NCBI GenBank assembly: GCA_903872425.1
Contig: CAIQKQ010000019.1
Coordinates: 1 to 39,884, forward strand
DNA from: an uncultured Opitutia bacterium
GTDB taxonomy: Bacteria; Verrucomicrobiota; Verrucomicrobiia; Opitutales; Opitutaceae
Length of the DNA stretch: 39,884 nt
Direction of reading: 5' to 3'
Shown here in pieces: positions 27,611-35,831 of the stretch (positions are counted from its first letter, which is position 1; every line of letters begins with the position of its first letter). Both the position numbers and the translations under genes were made by a program. The notes beneath the pieces were generated by a model. That model had not been told where the DNA came from and did no database searches. It was given only the letters and a program-made list of their open reading frames with translations.

Positions 27611-30046
27611 TCAGAAACGCGTGCCAATGGAAAAATTGAAACGCATACCTTTATTGTTGGTATTGTCGGCCTTCAAGGGAAAGCCGAAGTCGAGGTTCAA
27701 CGGCGCACCGTTTAGGAGCAAGCGCAAACCAAAACCATAATCGGAGTTGTAGCCACTAGTGCCAAAATCGTAGGCATTGGCGTTGACAAATCCCGCGTCG
27801 TAGAAAATCGCGAAACGGGCGGGGTTGACGACTTCCAGTGAATATTCGAGGCTGACGAAGCCATAGGTCTTGCCACCAATCGGCTCTTTCGAGGCCGTGT
27901 CCTTCGGTCCAACCTCGCGATAGTCGAAGCCGCGCAACGTATAGGGGCCGCCAAGGAAATAGCGGTCGAAAAAGGGCACCTGCGTGCTCTGGCCGTAGTT
28001 TTCAATCACCCCCGCGCGGCCGACGAGTGAGAGCACTTGCGCCTGCGGTACAAAGAGCTTGAAAAATTGCGAGCCGCGGGCCTCGAGGCGGTAGTATTCC
28101 GCATCGGCCCCGAGGAAACCGCCAGCCAGCTCGGCCGTGAGCTCGACGCGGTTGCCGGAAGTGGTATTGAGCAGGCGGTCGCGAATGTCGCGGGTCAGGG
28201 TGAGGCCGATTTTGGACTCCGTGTTCTGACCGGCCAAGGCCTTGATGACGGCAGGGGCGGTAGCTTCAATCTTGCTGATGTCCACCGCCTCAAAGGTGTA
28301 GCTCACCTGCCCCTCGACATCGCCGACGCCAATAAAACGATTGCCAAAAGCCGGCAGCACGACCTTGCGGAGATAGACCTGCACGCCGGCACGAATCTCA
28401 TCGTAGAGGCTGCTGTTAAAGCTGCTCGAGGTGCGATAAATGGAGAAACCCAACGCGAGCCGGCGCTGAAACAACCATGGTTCCTCGAAGGAAAGCAGCG
28501 CCTGGCTTGAGCGGGTGCCGAGCTGCAAGAGTAAGCGAAATTTTTGTCCCGCGCCTTGGTAACGCGAGCGGGGATTGAAGAGGTCGAAATTGTTTTGGGT
28601 GACCTCGGCCGTAACGACAAATTTCTCGAGTGAGCTGATGCCTGCGCCGAAATTAAATGCCCCAGTCTGCGCCTCTTTCACGGCAATCTTGAGGTTGCGT
28701 CGGGCGGGGACCGCGGTGGCCTCGTCCGTGACGCGCACCTCGTCGAAGAAGCGGGTGTTTTCCAGCGTAAGCTGGGCGTTTTTCATCCGTACGGTGTCGA
28801 ACACGTCGCCGGGACCGAGGTTCAACTCGCGGATGAGAACGAGGCTTTTGGTCTTCGTGTTGCCCTCGATTTGCACCGACTCGACGTGCACCAGCTCGCC
28901 CTCGCGGATGACATACTCGATGTCAATTGACGTGCCACTGCCGGGGTGCGGCTGGGTCATGGTCACCCGCGTCTCCAAATAGCCGAGCGTACCAAAGGCG
29001 TCCTGTAGAGCCGTTTCGTCGGCTTTCATCTTAGAGGGTGCGAACACGGCGCCGGTTTTTTGCTTGAGCAACTTCAGCAGATCGGGCGTCGAGATAATGG
29101 TGTTGCCGCTGATCGTAACCGTGCCCACCCGCGATTGCGGACCTTCGACAATGGGAATGGTAAGGGCGATCTTGCCGGACGAGGGCCGGTTGCTGGCGAT
29201 TTTTTCGCGCAACGGGATTTCGACGTCGAGATAGCCTTGCTCCTTGTAGTAATCGCGCAGTTTAATCAGGTCGTCCTCAAATTGCTCGTCCTGCAAATAG
29301 CCGGACCCGGTGAGCCACGAGAACCAACCGCGGGTCTTCGTCTCCATCAGACCGCGTAATGTGCCGGCCGTGACGTGGTTATTACCCGTGAAACCAATCG
29401 AGCCGATGACGGCCCTTGCGCCCTCGCTAATCGTGAATATCACGCCGGCGCTGCCAGCCGCGCCGTCCGAACGATCGATGCGATAGTCCACCTTCGCTTG
29501 GCTGTAACCAGCCTTCTGATAAAAATCCCGAATCTGCTCCGCGTCGGCGTGAACCTGCTGCTCATCCAGTGCGTTGCCGGCCTTGGTCTTCACTTCTTTG
29601 GCAAAACCTGCGCTGAGAAAACCGCCGGCACTGAGTTTGCTGTTACCCTCGTAGCGCACCGCCTGCACGCGGAGCTTGGGCGTCACCAGCACGGTGATGT
29701 CCACCGCCGAGTGGTCGGCACGCTCGGTCGGACGGATGTCCACCTGCGCGAACTGGCCAGTTGCGTAGAGCGAGCGCACATCGTGGTCCAAGCTGGTGCT
29801 GTCAAAATCCGTACCCTCGCGCAACCGCATGTTGGCCAGCACCACTTGTTCGCTGATCAGAGTGGTCTGCGTCGCAAACTGCACCGTGATCTTCCCGATC
29901 TTAAGTGGGGCCGGCGCAGTAGCGGACAGACCGGCCGAGACTGAAGGCGCGACGGAAGGCTGAGCCAGCCCGGCCACGGCAGTGAGCAGCAGGGCAAGAG
30001 CGAGACGAAGGGCGCAGGGCGCAGGGCTACTGGGTGAAGTTTTCAA
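27611..30046 (-). CDS. bamA: Outer-membrane protein assembly factor BamA
   Basis: Core of the BAM machine that inserts beta-barrel proteins in the outer membrane. The 811 residues comprise a signal peptide ('LRLALALLLTAVAGLAQ'), POTRA repeats over about residues 45-430 (for example 'AVRYEGNSKLSAGGF', 'SIGFTGNNHVTAGTL', 'TVTISGNTIISTPDL' and 'SVQIEGNTKTKSLVL'), then the Omp85 barrel with 'FFLGGPYTLRGFDYREVGP' carrying the conserved RGF, and a C-terminal 'MRFNFSIGTRF'. The only start upstream of the signal peptide is a TTG at 30046, so the coding sequence overlaps the dnaB end by 20 bases. The length is normal for the family. Confidence 0.95.
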   Translation of the reverse strand: MKTSPSSPAPCALRLALALLLTAVAGLAQPSVAPSVSAGLSATAPAPLKIGKITVQFATQTTLISEQVVLANMRLREGTDFDSTSLDHDVRSLYATGQFAQVDIRPTERADHSAVDITVLVTPKLRVQAVRYEGNSKLSAGGFLSAGFAKEVKTKAGNALDEQQVHADAEQIRDFYQKAGYSQAKVDYRIDRSDGAAGSAGVIFTISEGARAVIGSIGFTGNNHVTAGTLRGLMETKTRGWFSWLTGSGYLQDEQFEDDLIKLRDYYKEQGYLDVEIPLREKIASNRPSSGKIALTIPIVEGPQSRVGTVTISGNTIISTPDLLKLLKQKTGAVFAPSKMKADETALQDAFGTLGYLETRVTMTQPHPGSGTSIDIEYVIREGELVHVESVQIEGNTKTKSLVLIRELNLGPGDVFDTVRMKNAQLTLENTRFFDEVRVTDEATAVPARRNLKIAVKEAQTGAFNFGAGISSLEKFVVTAEVTQNNFDLFNPRSRYQGAGQKFRLLLQLGTRSSQALLSFEEPWLFQRRLALGFSIYRTSSSFNSSLYDEIRAGVQVYLRKVVLPAFGNRFIGVGDVEGQVSYTFEAVDISKIEATAPAVIKALAGQNTESKIGLTLTRDIRDRLLNTTSGNRVELTAELAGGFLGADAEYYRLEARGSQFFKLFVPQAQVLSLVGRAGVIENYGQSTQVPFFDRYFLGGPYTLRGFDYREVGPKDTASKEPIGGKTYGFVSLEYSLEVVNPARFAIFYDAGFVNANAYDFGTSGYNSDYGFGLRLLLNGAPLNLDFGFPLKADNTNNKGMRFNFSIGTRF

Positions 30047-31427
30047 AGCGGGTGATGTCGCGGAGGAACGTGAGTTTCAATTCTCCTACCGGTCCGTTGC
30101 GCTGTTTGGCAACCACTAACTCCACCGAGTCCGCCGCCACCTGAAATTTTTCGTCAGCATCTTTCGGCCGGGCGAGCATCAGCACCACGTCCGCGTCCTG
30201 CTCGATGGAGCCGGATTCGCGCAAGTCCGCCAACCGTGGCGTGCGGTTTTCTTTTTCCGAGGCACGGTTGAGCTGACTGAGGACGATGACGGGGACGTTG
30301 AGCTCCTTCGCCAGCGCCTTTAGCCCGCGCGACGCCTCGGCCACCTGCTGCTCGCGCGGCAGCCGCGCATCGGTCGGACTGAGCAATTGAAGATAATCGA
30401 CGATCACTAGGCCGAGCGCGCCGCGCGCGTGGATGCGGCGGGCCTTCGCGCGGAGCTGCATGATCGAAAGCGCGCTCGAGTCATCAATGTAAATGGGTGC
30501 CTTGGAAAATTCGTCCGCCACATGCAGCAAGTTCTGCATCTCCTCGCCGTTCTGTTTGATGAAACCTTCGCGCATCAATTTCATGTTCACCCGCGCGCGC
30601 GAGCACAGCATGCGCAACGCAAGCTGGGCCGCACTCATCTCTAGTGAAAACACCAGCGTGGCCGCCGGCGGGCCCTTGCGTGGCATCGCGGCCGCCTCGG
30701 CGAAGTTAAGGGCGAGGGAGGTCTTGCCCATTGAGGGCCGCGCCGCCAGCACGATCATTTCTGCCTTCTGAAAGCCAAACGTGAGCGTGTCGAGATCCTT
30801 GAGGCCGGACGTCACCCCGGTCAGCTCGCCCCGGTGATGAAGCATTTTGTCAATGACGACAAACGCTTCCTTGATCGGCTCGCGCATCGGCTTGGCCGAA
30901 TCGGACACACGGCCCTGCGTGACTTTGAAAAATTCTGTCTCCGCCTCGTCGAAAAACTGGTCCACGTTTTCCCCGGGCGAGAATGCCCGCTCGACGATGC
31001 CGCCCGCCGTTTGGATCATGCGGCGCAACAGATGCAGGTTGCTCACACGCTCGATGAAGTAGCCCGCCTGCGCCGTCGTAGGAATTTTCGACGATACCTG
31101 CATCAGATATGGATAACCCCCTATCTCATCCAGCCGACCGGCGGCCTTCATTTCCTCGGCCAGCACGTCCAGGTCGAGCGGTAGCCCGCGCCGGTCCATA
31201 TCAGTGAGCTGCGCGAAAATTTTCTGGTTGGCCGGCGCAAAGAACGCCTCGGATGTGAGCTTCTCCACTTGGCACAGCCCCATCGTCTCCGCACCATCGA
31301 TGAAGCAGCACGACAGCAAATACTCCTCGGCCTCTAACGAGTGCGGCAGCTCACGCCCAAAAAGCCCAGACGGTGCAGGGGCCGGACGCGCGGATGAAGG
31401 GAGGGACTTAGTTGGTGCTTCGGCCAT
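30027..31427 (-). CDS. dnaB: Replicative DNA helicase DnaB
   Basis: DnaB is the hexameric 5'-3' helicase at the replication fork. Starting at the ATG at 31427 gives 466 residues; the longer ORF start at 31505 adds a non-conserved leader. The N-terminal helical domain begins at 'LPHSLEAEEYLLSCCFIDG' and includes 'HQKIF'-like 'ANQKIFAQLTDMDRRG'. The RecA-like motor has Walker A 'ARPSMGKTSLALN', 'VFSLEMSAAQLALRM', Walker B 'LVIVDYLQLLS', 'LSQLNRASEKE' and 'LRESGSIEQDADVVLML', ending with 'KQRNGPVGELKLTF'. Its stop lies inside the bamA start, an uncommon pairing that implies coupling of a replication gene and an envelope gene. Confidence 0.96.
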   Translation of the reverse strand: MAEAPTKSLPSSARPAPAPSGLFGRELPHSLEAEEYLLSCCFIDGAETMGLCQVEKLTSEAFFAPANQKIFAQLTDMDRRGLPLDLDVLAEEMKAAGRLDEIGGYPYLMQVSSKIPTTAQAGYFIERVSNLHLLRRMIQTAGGIVERAFSPGENVDQFFDEAETEFFKVTQGRVSDSAKPMREPIKEAFVVIDKMLHHRGELTGVTSGLKDLDTLTFGFQKAEMIVLAARPSMGKTSLALNFAEAAAMPRKGPPAATLVFSLEMSAAQLALRMLCSRARVNMKLMREGFIKQNGEEMQNLLHVADEFSKAPIYIDDSSALSIMQLRAKARRIHARGALGLVIVDYLQLLSPTDARLPREQQVAEASRGLKALAKELNVPVIVLSQLNRASEKENRTPRLADLRESGSIEQDADVVLMLARPKDADEKFQVAADSVELVVAKQRNGPVGELKLTFLRDITRFENFTQ

Positions 31428-31539
31428 GAATAAAACAAGAGCAAGAGCACCCGGCCCCATCACGACAAGCGGAGTTTGCACAGAAGTTGCCCCGAGGCTG
31501 TTCACAATCTCGGGTCAGTCGGGCGGTTCGGTTGCCGGG

Positions 31540-31560
31540 GCGCGCTCTGCGCGCGTTTTT
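31540..31560 (+). terminator. Terminator-like palindrome in the dnaB leader (plus orientation)
   Basis: GCGCGC-TCT-GCGCGC followed by G and TTTTT, reading on the plus strand, lies in the 201-base gap between dnaB and the ygjP-like gene. No plus-strand gene precedes it. An alternative outer pairing GGGGCG / CGCCCC (31537-31542 with 31562-31567) also exists on either strand. It may stop antisense transcription or form a leader hairpin for dnaB. Confidence 0.35.
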
Positions 31561-31628
31561 CCGCCCCAAGATCAAACCCGGCTTCGCCTTTCCGTAGTCA
31601 TCTAACTAACAGTGTAAAATACTCCAGT

Positions 31629-32327
31629 TCAGAGCCCTACCAAGTTCCCGTGCCGCTTTAGCCACCGCTCCGCCTCGCGCCAGCCAGGACACGTCTCCGC
31701 CACGCGTGCCCAAAATCTTTCCGAGTGGTTCATCTCCCGCAGGTGCGCCAGCTCGTGGTAGATGATGTAGTCGCGCACGGTGTCGGGGGTCTGCACCAAC
31801 CGCCAATTGAGCGAAACCGTGCCGCGCGCTGAGCACGAACCCCAGCGCGAGCGCTGATTGCGGACAGAAACCTGCTTCATCGCTGCGCCCGTCTCTGCCG
31901 CCAGCTCCCATGCACGCGCTGGCAACTCGACTTTGGCGCGCCGCAGAAACTGTGCCTCCAATGTCGGCCGCAAGTCGCCTTCGGCCGAGCGCATGGCGAA
32001 AACATCCGCCGCGAGGCAGACGAACGGCTTTTCACCTGCGAATGTCACGCGGATTGCCGTCAGCTCCCCGCGCCATAACACCCGCGCACCGACCGTCCAC
32101 GTCTGTTCGCCCCGTGGACGCCGCCGCTGCCGCTCGCGCGCCCGCGCCAGCCACTCGGCATGCTCCGAGAAAAAATTCTCCGCCTCGCGCTGCGTTCCCC
32201 GAGTCGGCACAGTAACGACTGCCGTGCCATCACGCCGTAACGTGAGCCGGTAGCGTCGTGCCCGTGCGCTGCGCACAAACACCACCGCCGCGCCCGCCGC
32301 CGGTGCCGCGCTGCTTGCCAACGTCAT
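31629..32327 (-). CDS. YgjP-type zinc metallopeptidase-like protein (DUF45)
   Basis: Cytoplasmic protein of the YgjP/WLM family. The zinc motif is intact: 'YHELAHLREMNHSERFW' gives HExxH-like HELAH plus the downstream HSxxFW, followed by 'VAETCPGWREAERWLKRHG'. The N-terminal part ('RRYRLTLRRDGTAVVTVPTRG', then 'FFSEHAEWLARARER') is the typical DUF45 lead-in, and 'RNQRSRWGSCSARGTVSLNWRL' is the conserved middle motif. I suggest the ATG at 32327 (233 residues); the ORF opens at 32426. Substrate and biological role are unknown for bacterial members. It lies between bioC and dnaB on the same strand, about 290 bases after bioC, and is probably not part of the biotin operon. Confidence 0.85.
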   Translation of the reverse strand: MTLASSAAPAAGAAVVFVRSARARRYRLTLRRDGTAVVTVPTRGTQREAENFFSEHAEWLARARERQRRRPRGEQTWTVGARVLWRGELTAIRVTFAGEKPFVCLAADVFAMRSAEGDLRPTLEAQFLRRAKVELPARAWELAAETGAAMKQVSVRNQRSRWGSCSARGTVSLNWRLVQTPDTVRDYIIYHELAHLREMNHSERFWARVAETCPGWREAERWLKRHGNLVGL

Positions 32328-32618
32328 CTCGGGTTGTCCGCCGCCGTCCATGTGCACAGCCAACGCCACCTGCCATTGGAACACCAGCCACGAATCGTAC
32401 ATTAGCGCCCGATTAAGCTGTGGCATGGGTACCCTGTCCGTGTTTTGATTATTGACGCAGGCCCTGATGGTGCTGGTCGGCTGCTTGCAGGCGCTTGCAG
32501 GTTGCGCGTGAGCAAGCTAGTGGCTGACGGAGCTTAATGGAGCCAATCAGGTGATCGATCGAAACATCTCTAAGGTGCCGGACGGTTCCAGTGCTCGGAC
32601 TTGCGACGACACCCGGCC

Positions 32619-33347
32619 TCACGTCGAGCTGGTTGCCGCCGCCTCGAAGCGGTAAAATACCCAAGTCGCCGCCACGCGACCACCGGGCTCGCGAAAGGAT
32701 TTATCGTAGTTCGCCAGCCGCCGCCTCAACGCGCCTGCAGTCAACCGCCGCTCCGGAGCCGCCCCGACTCCGTGCAGGCTCCGCAAAAACTCGCACGCTG
32801 ACGAATGATAAAAAATCCGCTCTGTGGTCTCGTCGCGCACGACACTCAGCCCCGCGCGTGCTAGCGCTGCGCGCCACACAGCCGGTGTGCGCCACCTCAC
32901 GGGGCCGTCGTCACCCGCGACCACGCGCCACTCGGGTAGGCTGCCCGCCGCAAACAGCGCGCCCAGCGCGCGCCCGCCCGGCGCGAGCACCGCACGCCAC
33001 GCGGAAAATATATCCGTCGGCTCCTCCGCCCATTGCAGCATCGCGCTCGAAACTAACCAGTTCCACGGCCCAAGCAACGGTTGCCCGGCTGCCATCACTT
33101 GCCAGCTGGCTGACGGTACTGCCCCACGCCCGACCGCGACCATCTCCGGCGAAAGGTCGGTTGCAATGACGCCGCCTGGCCAACCAGTAAGGTGCTTGGT
33201 GAACACGCCCGACCCCGCGCCGACCTCCAGCACGCGACCGATTCGCTCCGAGGGCAGCCACTCCGCCAGCCACGCGGCCAGGTCGCGCTGCACGTGTGCG
33301 TGATGGTGGTAATCGCGGGCGGCCTTGGAAAAGCTAGTAGTCGTCAT
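32619..33347 (-). CDS. bioC: Malonyl-ACP O-methyltransferase BioC
   Basis: BioC methylates malonyl-ACP so that fatty-acid synthesis can elongate it to pimeloyl-ACP methyl ester, the entry to biotin synthesis. The ATG at 33347 overlaps the preceding hydrolase stop as ATGA and gives 242 residues, a normal length; the track start at 33548 is antisense-like leader. 'FSKAARDYHHHAHVQRDLAAWL' is the BioC N-terminus, 'VLEVGAGSGVFTKHL' is SAM motif I, and 'ATDLSPEMV' and 'WLVSSAMLQWAEEP' are the following motifs. Being last in the bio operon, it was assigned by sequence plus context; the methyltransferase class alone would be ambiguous. Confidence 0.9.
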   Translation of the reverse strand: MTTTSFSKAARDYHHHAHVQRDLAAWLAEWLPSERIGRVLEVGAGSGVFTKHLTGWPGGVIATDLSPEMVAVGRGAVPSASWQVMAAGQPLLGPWNWLVSSAMLQWAEEPTDIFSAWRAVLAPGGRALGALFAAGSLPEWRVVAGDDGPVRWRTPAVWRAALARAGLSVVRDETTERIFYHSSACEFLRSLHGVGAAPERRLTAGALRRRLANYDKSFREPGGRVAATWVFYRFEAAATSST

Positions 33348-33955
33348 GCGGTCGCCTCCACCGTTTCCGCATATGCTTGCAGCAACGCCCCTGGATGATG
33401 CGTCGCGCCCGGCACGGGAGCAAGTTCCGGCACCAGCGCATGCAAGCGGGCCGTGTCGAGCAACGCGTCGTCTGCACCGCACCACGCGAGCCAGCCCGGC
33501 GGCAACGCAGGTGGCAGCACGACGGTTTCCAATTGCGCCAAGCCCCACTGTAAAACCTCTGGCGAAAAATCTACCGAGAATGCGACGGGCACATCCAACC
33601 CCGCGCGAGCATAGAAGTCGGTGAGCGCGGCGCGCGGATCACGCCGCAGCCAGCGCGCGAGCAACTTCACCTGCGCCCGCGCCATCCGGCCGCCGGAGTT
33701 CTCCTCGCGGGGAAACGCAAAGATCGGCGCGAGCAGCGCGACCTGCTCGGCCCGGGTCCCGCTGGCGAGCAGCAGTTGCGCGCCGAGTGAGTAGCCCACC
33801 AGCCAATCAAATCGGCCAGCCGCACTGATACGCGGCAGCGTGTCCGGCGCAGCAGGGAAAAAGGCATGCTGCGAATCGGGCAGCACCGCGCGCGCCAGCG
33901 GAGCGAACCACGCCTCCGGCACCGCCCAGCCAAGCACCCAGCCGATGCGTTTCAT
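33344..33955 (-). CDS. Alpha/beta hydrolase, probable pimeloyl-ACP methyl ester esterase (BioH/BioG-like)
   Basis: Predicted to remove the methyl ester from pimeloyl-ACP methyl ester and so complete the BioC pathway. The product is 203 residues from the ATG at 33955. It starts 'IGWVLGWAVPEAWFAPLA', similar to the oxyanion region of BioH (HGWG). The nucleophile elbow is 'LVGYSLGAQLLL' (GxSxG). Probable acid and base are Asp in 'WCGADDALLD' and His in 'GATHHPGALL' near the C-terminus. It is shorter than E. coli BioH (about 256) because the lid region is reduced. Its stop and start overlap both neighbours by ATGA junctions. BioH and BioG are not homologous by simple criteria, and I cannot say which it is closer to. 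Confidence 0.75.
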   Translation of the reverse strand: MKRIGWVLGWAVPEAWFAPLARAVLPDSQHAFFPAAPDTLPRISAAGRFDWLVGYSLGAQLLLASGTRAEQVALLAPIFAFPREENSGGRMARAQVKLLARWLRRDPRAALTDFYARAGLDVPVAFSVDFSPEVLQWGLAQLETVVLPPALPPGWLAWCGADDALLDTARLHALVPELAPVPGATHHPGALLQAYAETVEATA

Positions 33956-35823
33956 GGCGACGCCCTCCACGCGTCCATTGCGGTGATCAGGCGCTGCGCG
34001 TGAGCGTCGCTGAACGTGCGCTTAAGCGAGAGGCGCAGGCGGCTGGTGCCGGCGGGCACCGTCGGCGGGCGCACCGCGCCGACGAGGATGTTTTTTTCGC
34101 GCAATGCCGCGGCAAGGGACATCGCGTCGTCTGCGCCGCCGAGTTTCACCGGCACGATGGGCGAGTCGCCGTCGGGTGCATCCCAGCCGGCGGCGCGCAA
34201 GCGGGTGCGCAGGTCGCGCGAGAGGGCGTGCCAGCGCGGTTGGGCGGAGGCCAGCGCACGCACACGGGCGAGCGCCGCCGATGCAGCGGCGACGTTGAGG
34301 GGTGAGAGTGCGGTCGAGTAAATAAATTCGCCGGCGAAATTTACTAAGTAATCACGCACGGTGGCGTCGCGGAACAGTGTATACGCCCCGCCGGACGCGA
34401 GCGTCTTGCCGAACGTGCCGATGAGCACATCCACCGCATCGGCAATCCCGGCGGCGCACACGAGGCCAGAGCCCTCGGGTCCGTGCCAGCCGAGCGCATG
34501 AGCTTCGTCCACGATGAGAACAAAATTGTGGCGGCGTTTCAGCTCGGCGAGACGCGCGAGGTCGGGATAGTCGCCATCCATGCTGAAAACGCTTTCGGTG
34601 ATGACGAAAACCGTGGGGGTGGAGCGTGCCGGAAAATCACGCTCCACCTCAGATTCGGCGGATGGACGGGAGGGCGCGAATTTTTTTTCGAGCAACTTCT
34701 CCAGGTGAGTGAGATCCAGGTGCTCGTAGCGCTGGAGGCGCGCGCCGCTCCGGAGCAGGCCAGCAATCATACTATGGTGGATAAGCCGGTCGGCCAGCAC
34801 AAGATCGCCGCGGCGCGGGAGCAGACCGAGCACGGCAGAATTAGCCGCATAGCCGCTGCTCCAGAGCAGGCCATGCGCAAAACCGTGCCACGCACATAGT
34901 TCCGCCGTGAGCGCGGCATGTGGCGACTGCCATCCGGTGATGAGCGGCGAAGCGGCGGCAGATGTGCCATAAGTACGGGCGGCACTAGCCACAGCGTCGG
35001 CCAACGCAGGATCGTGGGCCAGCGCGAGGTAATCGTTGTCGGCGAGGTTGAGCGTGATGGCGGCGGACGCGGAGATTCGCAGTTCACGGATGAGACCATC
35101 GCGGACACGTTCGGCGAGGGCGTGTTGGAGGCGCGAGAGTAATGATGAGGTAGAGCGCGCCTGCCCCGGCGCGCTTGGCTCGGTTATCGAAGGCACATCA
35201 GATCCGGACAGCTCCATCTTCAAGTCAGCCAGCACCGACCACAGCGGCACACCGGCAGCGGACAGCTCGCTGCGATTCGACGCAGCGACAGTCGGGTCGG
35301 CGGAGAAAAATTCGTTGAGCCACACTCCGGCGTTTAAACAGAGCGTGGCGGCGCGAGCGTGGGCAAGGCGGGCTTGGTTGATCGCGCCGAGGCGATCGGG
35401 CACGACGATCACGACAGCGTCGGGCGCGAGGGTGGCGGCAAAATCGGCCCAGTCGCGCGACTCCGCGTCGAGCGGCGTAGCGATGCCTCCCGCGCCTTCG
35501 AGGATGCGCCATTCGCACGGCGGCAGCGCGCGCAACGCGGCTAGCAATGCAATGAAAGAAATTTCTCGGCCCACAGCGCGGGCGGCGGTACTCGGCGCGA
35601 GCGGTGCAGCGAAGGACGCCAGCGTGAACACCTCAAGGCTCGTGGTCACTAGGCCCACGAGCCGTCGCGCCGACGTGGCGTCGCCCTCAGCGGGCAGACC
35701 AGTCTCGACGAGCTTCACGATTTGTCCACGCGTGCCATCCGCCGCAAGCTGGCGGGCGAGCGCGGCCACGACGTGGGTTTTGCCCACACCGGTGTCCGAG
35801 CCTGTGACGAGCACCGTGCGCAT
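33952..35823 (-). CDS. Bifunctional dethiobiotin synthetase / KAPA synthase (BioD-BioF fusion)
   Basis: Two biotin enzymes in one 623-residue chain with no stop between them. Residues about 1-210 are BioD: P-loop 'GSDTGVGKTH', 'VKLVETGLP' (usually KPVxTG), 'LEGAGGIATPL' and 'VVPDRLGAINQARL'. Residues about 230-623 are BioF, the PLP enzyme joining pimeloyl-ACP and alanine: 'NLADNDYLALAHDP', 'GTSAAASPLITG', 'ESVFSMDGDYPDLARL', 'VDEAHALGWHGPEGSG' and the PLP lysine K473 in 'GTFGKTLASGG', ending 'RLRLSLKRTFSDAHAQRL'. The two activities are not consecutive (BioA acts between them). It follows bioB by 8 bases and overlaps the hydrolase by 4. Both halves appear intact. Confidence 0.95.
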   Translation of the reverse strand: MRTVLVTGSDTGVGKTHVVAALARQLAADGTRGQIVKLVETGLPAEGDATSARRLVGLVTTSLEVFTLASFAAPLAPSTAARAVGREISFIALLAALRALPPCEWRILEGAGGIATPLDAESRDWADFAATLAPDAVVIVVPDRLGAINQARLAHARAATLCLNAGVWLNEFFSADPTVAASNRSELSAAGVPLWSVLADLKMELSGSDVPSITEPSAPGQARSTSSLLSRLQHALAERVRDGLIRELRISASAAITLNLADNDYLALAHDPALADAVASAARTYGTSAAASPLITGWQSPHAALTAELCAWHGFAHGLLWSSGYAANSAVLGLLPRRGDLVLADRLIHHSMIAGLLRSGARLQRYEHLDLTHLEKLLEKKFAPSRPSAESEVERDFPARSTPTVFVITESVFSMDGDYPDLARLAELKRRHNFVLIVDEAHALGWHGPEGSGLVCAAGIADAVDVLIGTFGKTLASGGAYTLFRDATVRDYLVNFAGEFIYSTALSPLNVAAASAALARVRALASAQPRWHALSRDLRTRLRAAGWDAPDGDSPIVPVKLGGADDAMSLAAALREKNILVGAVRPPTVPAGTSRLRLSLKRTFSDAHAQRLITAMDAWRASP

Positions 35824-35831
35824 AGCGCGCG

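Noticed and set aside
32449-32664. 71-residue minus-strand ORF overlapping the bioC end
   Set aside because: Overlaps the bioC C-terminus, has no recognisable domain, start site or ribosome-binding site. The 32328-32618 gap otherwise holds only a short repeated GCTTGCAGG word.
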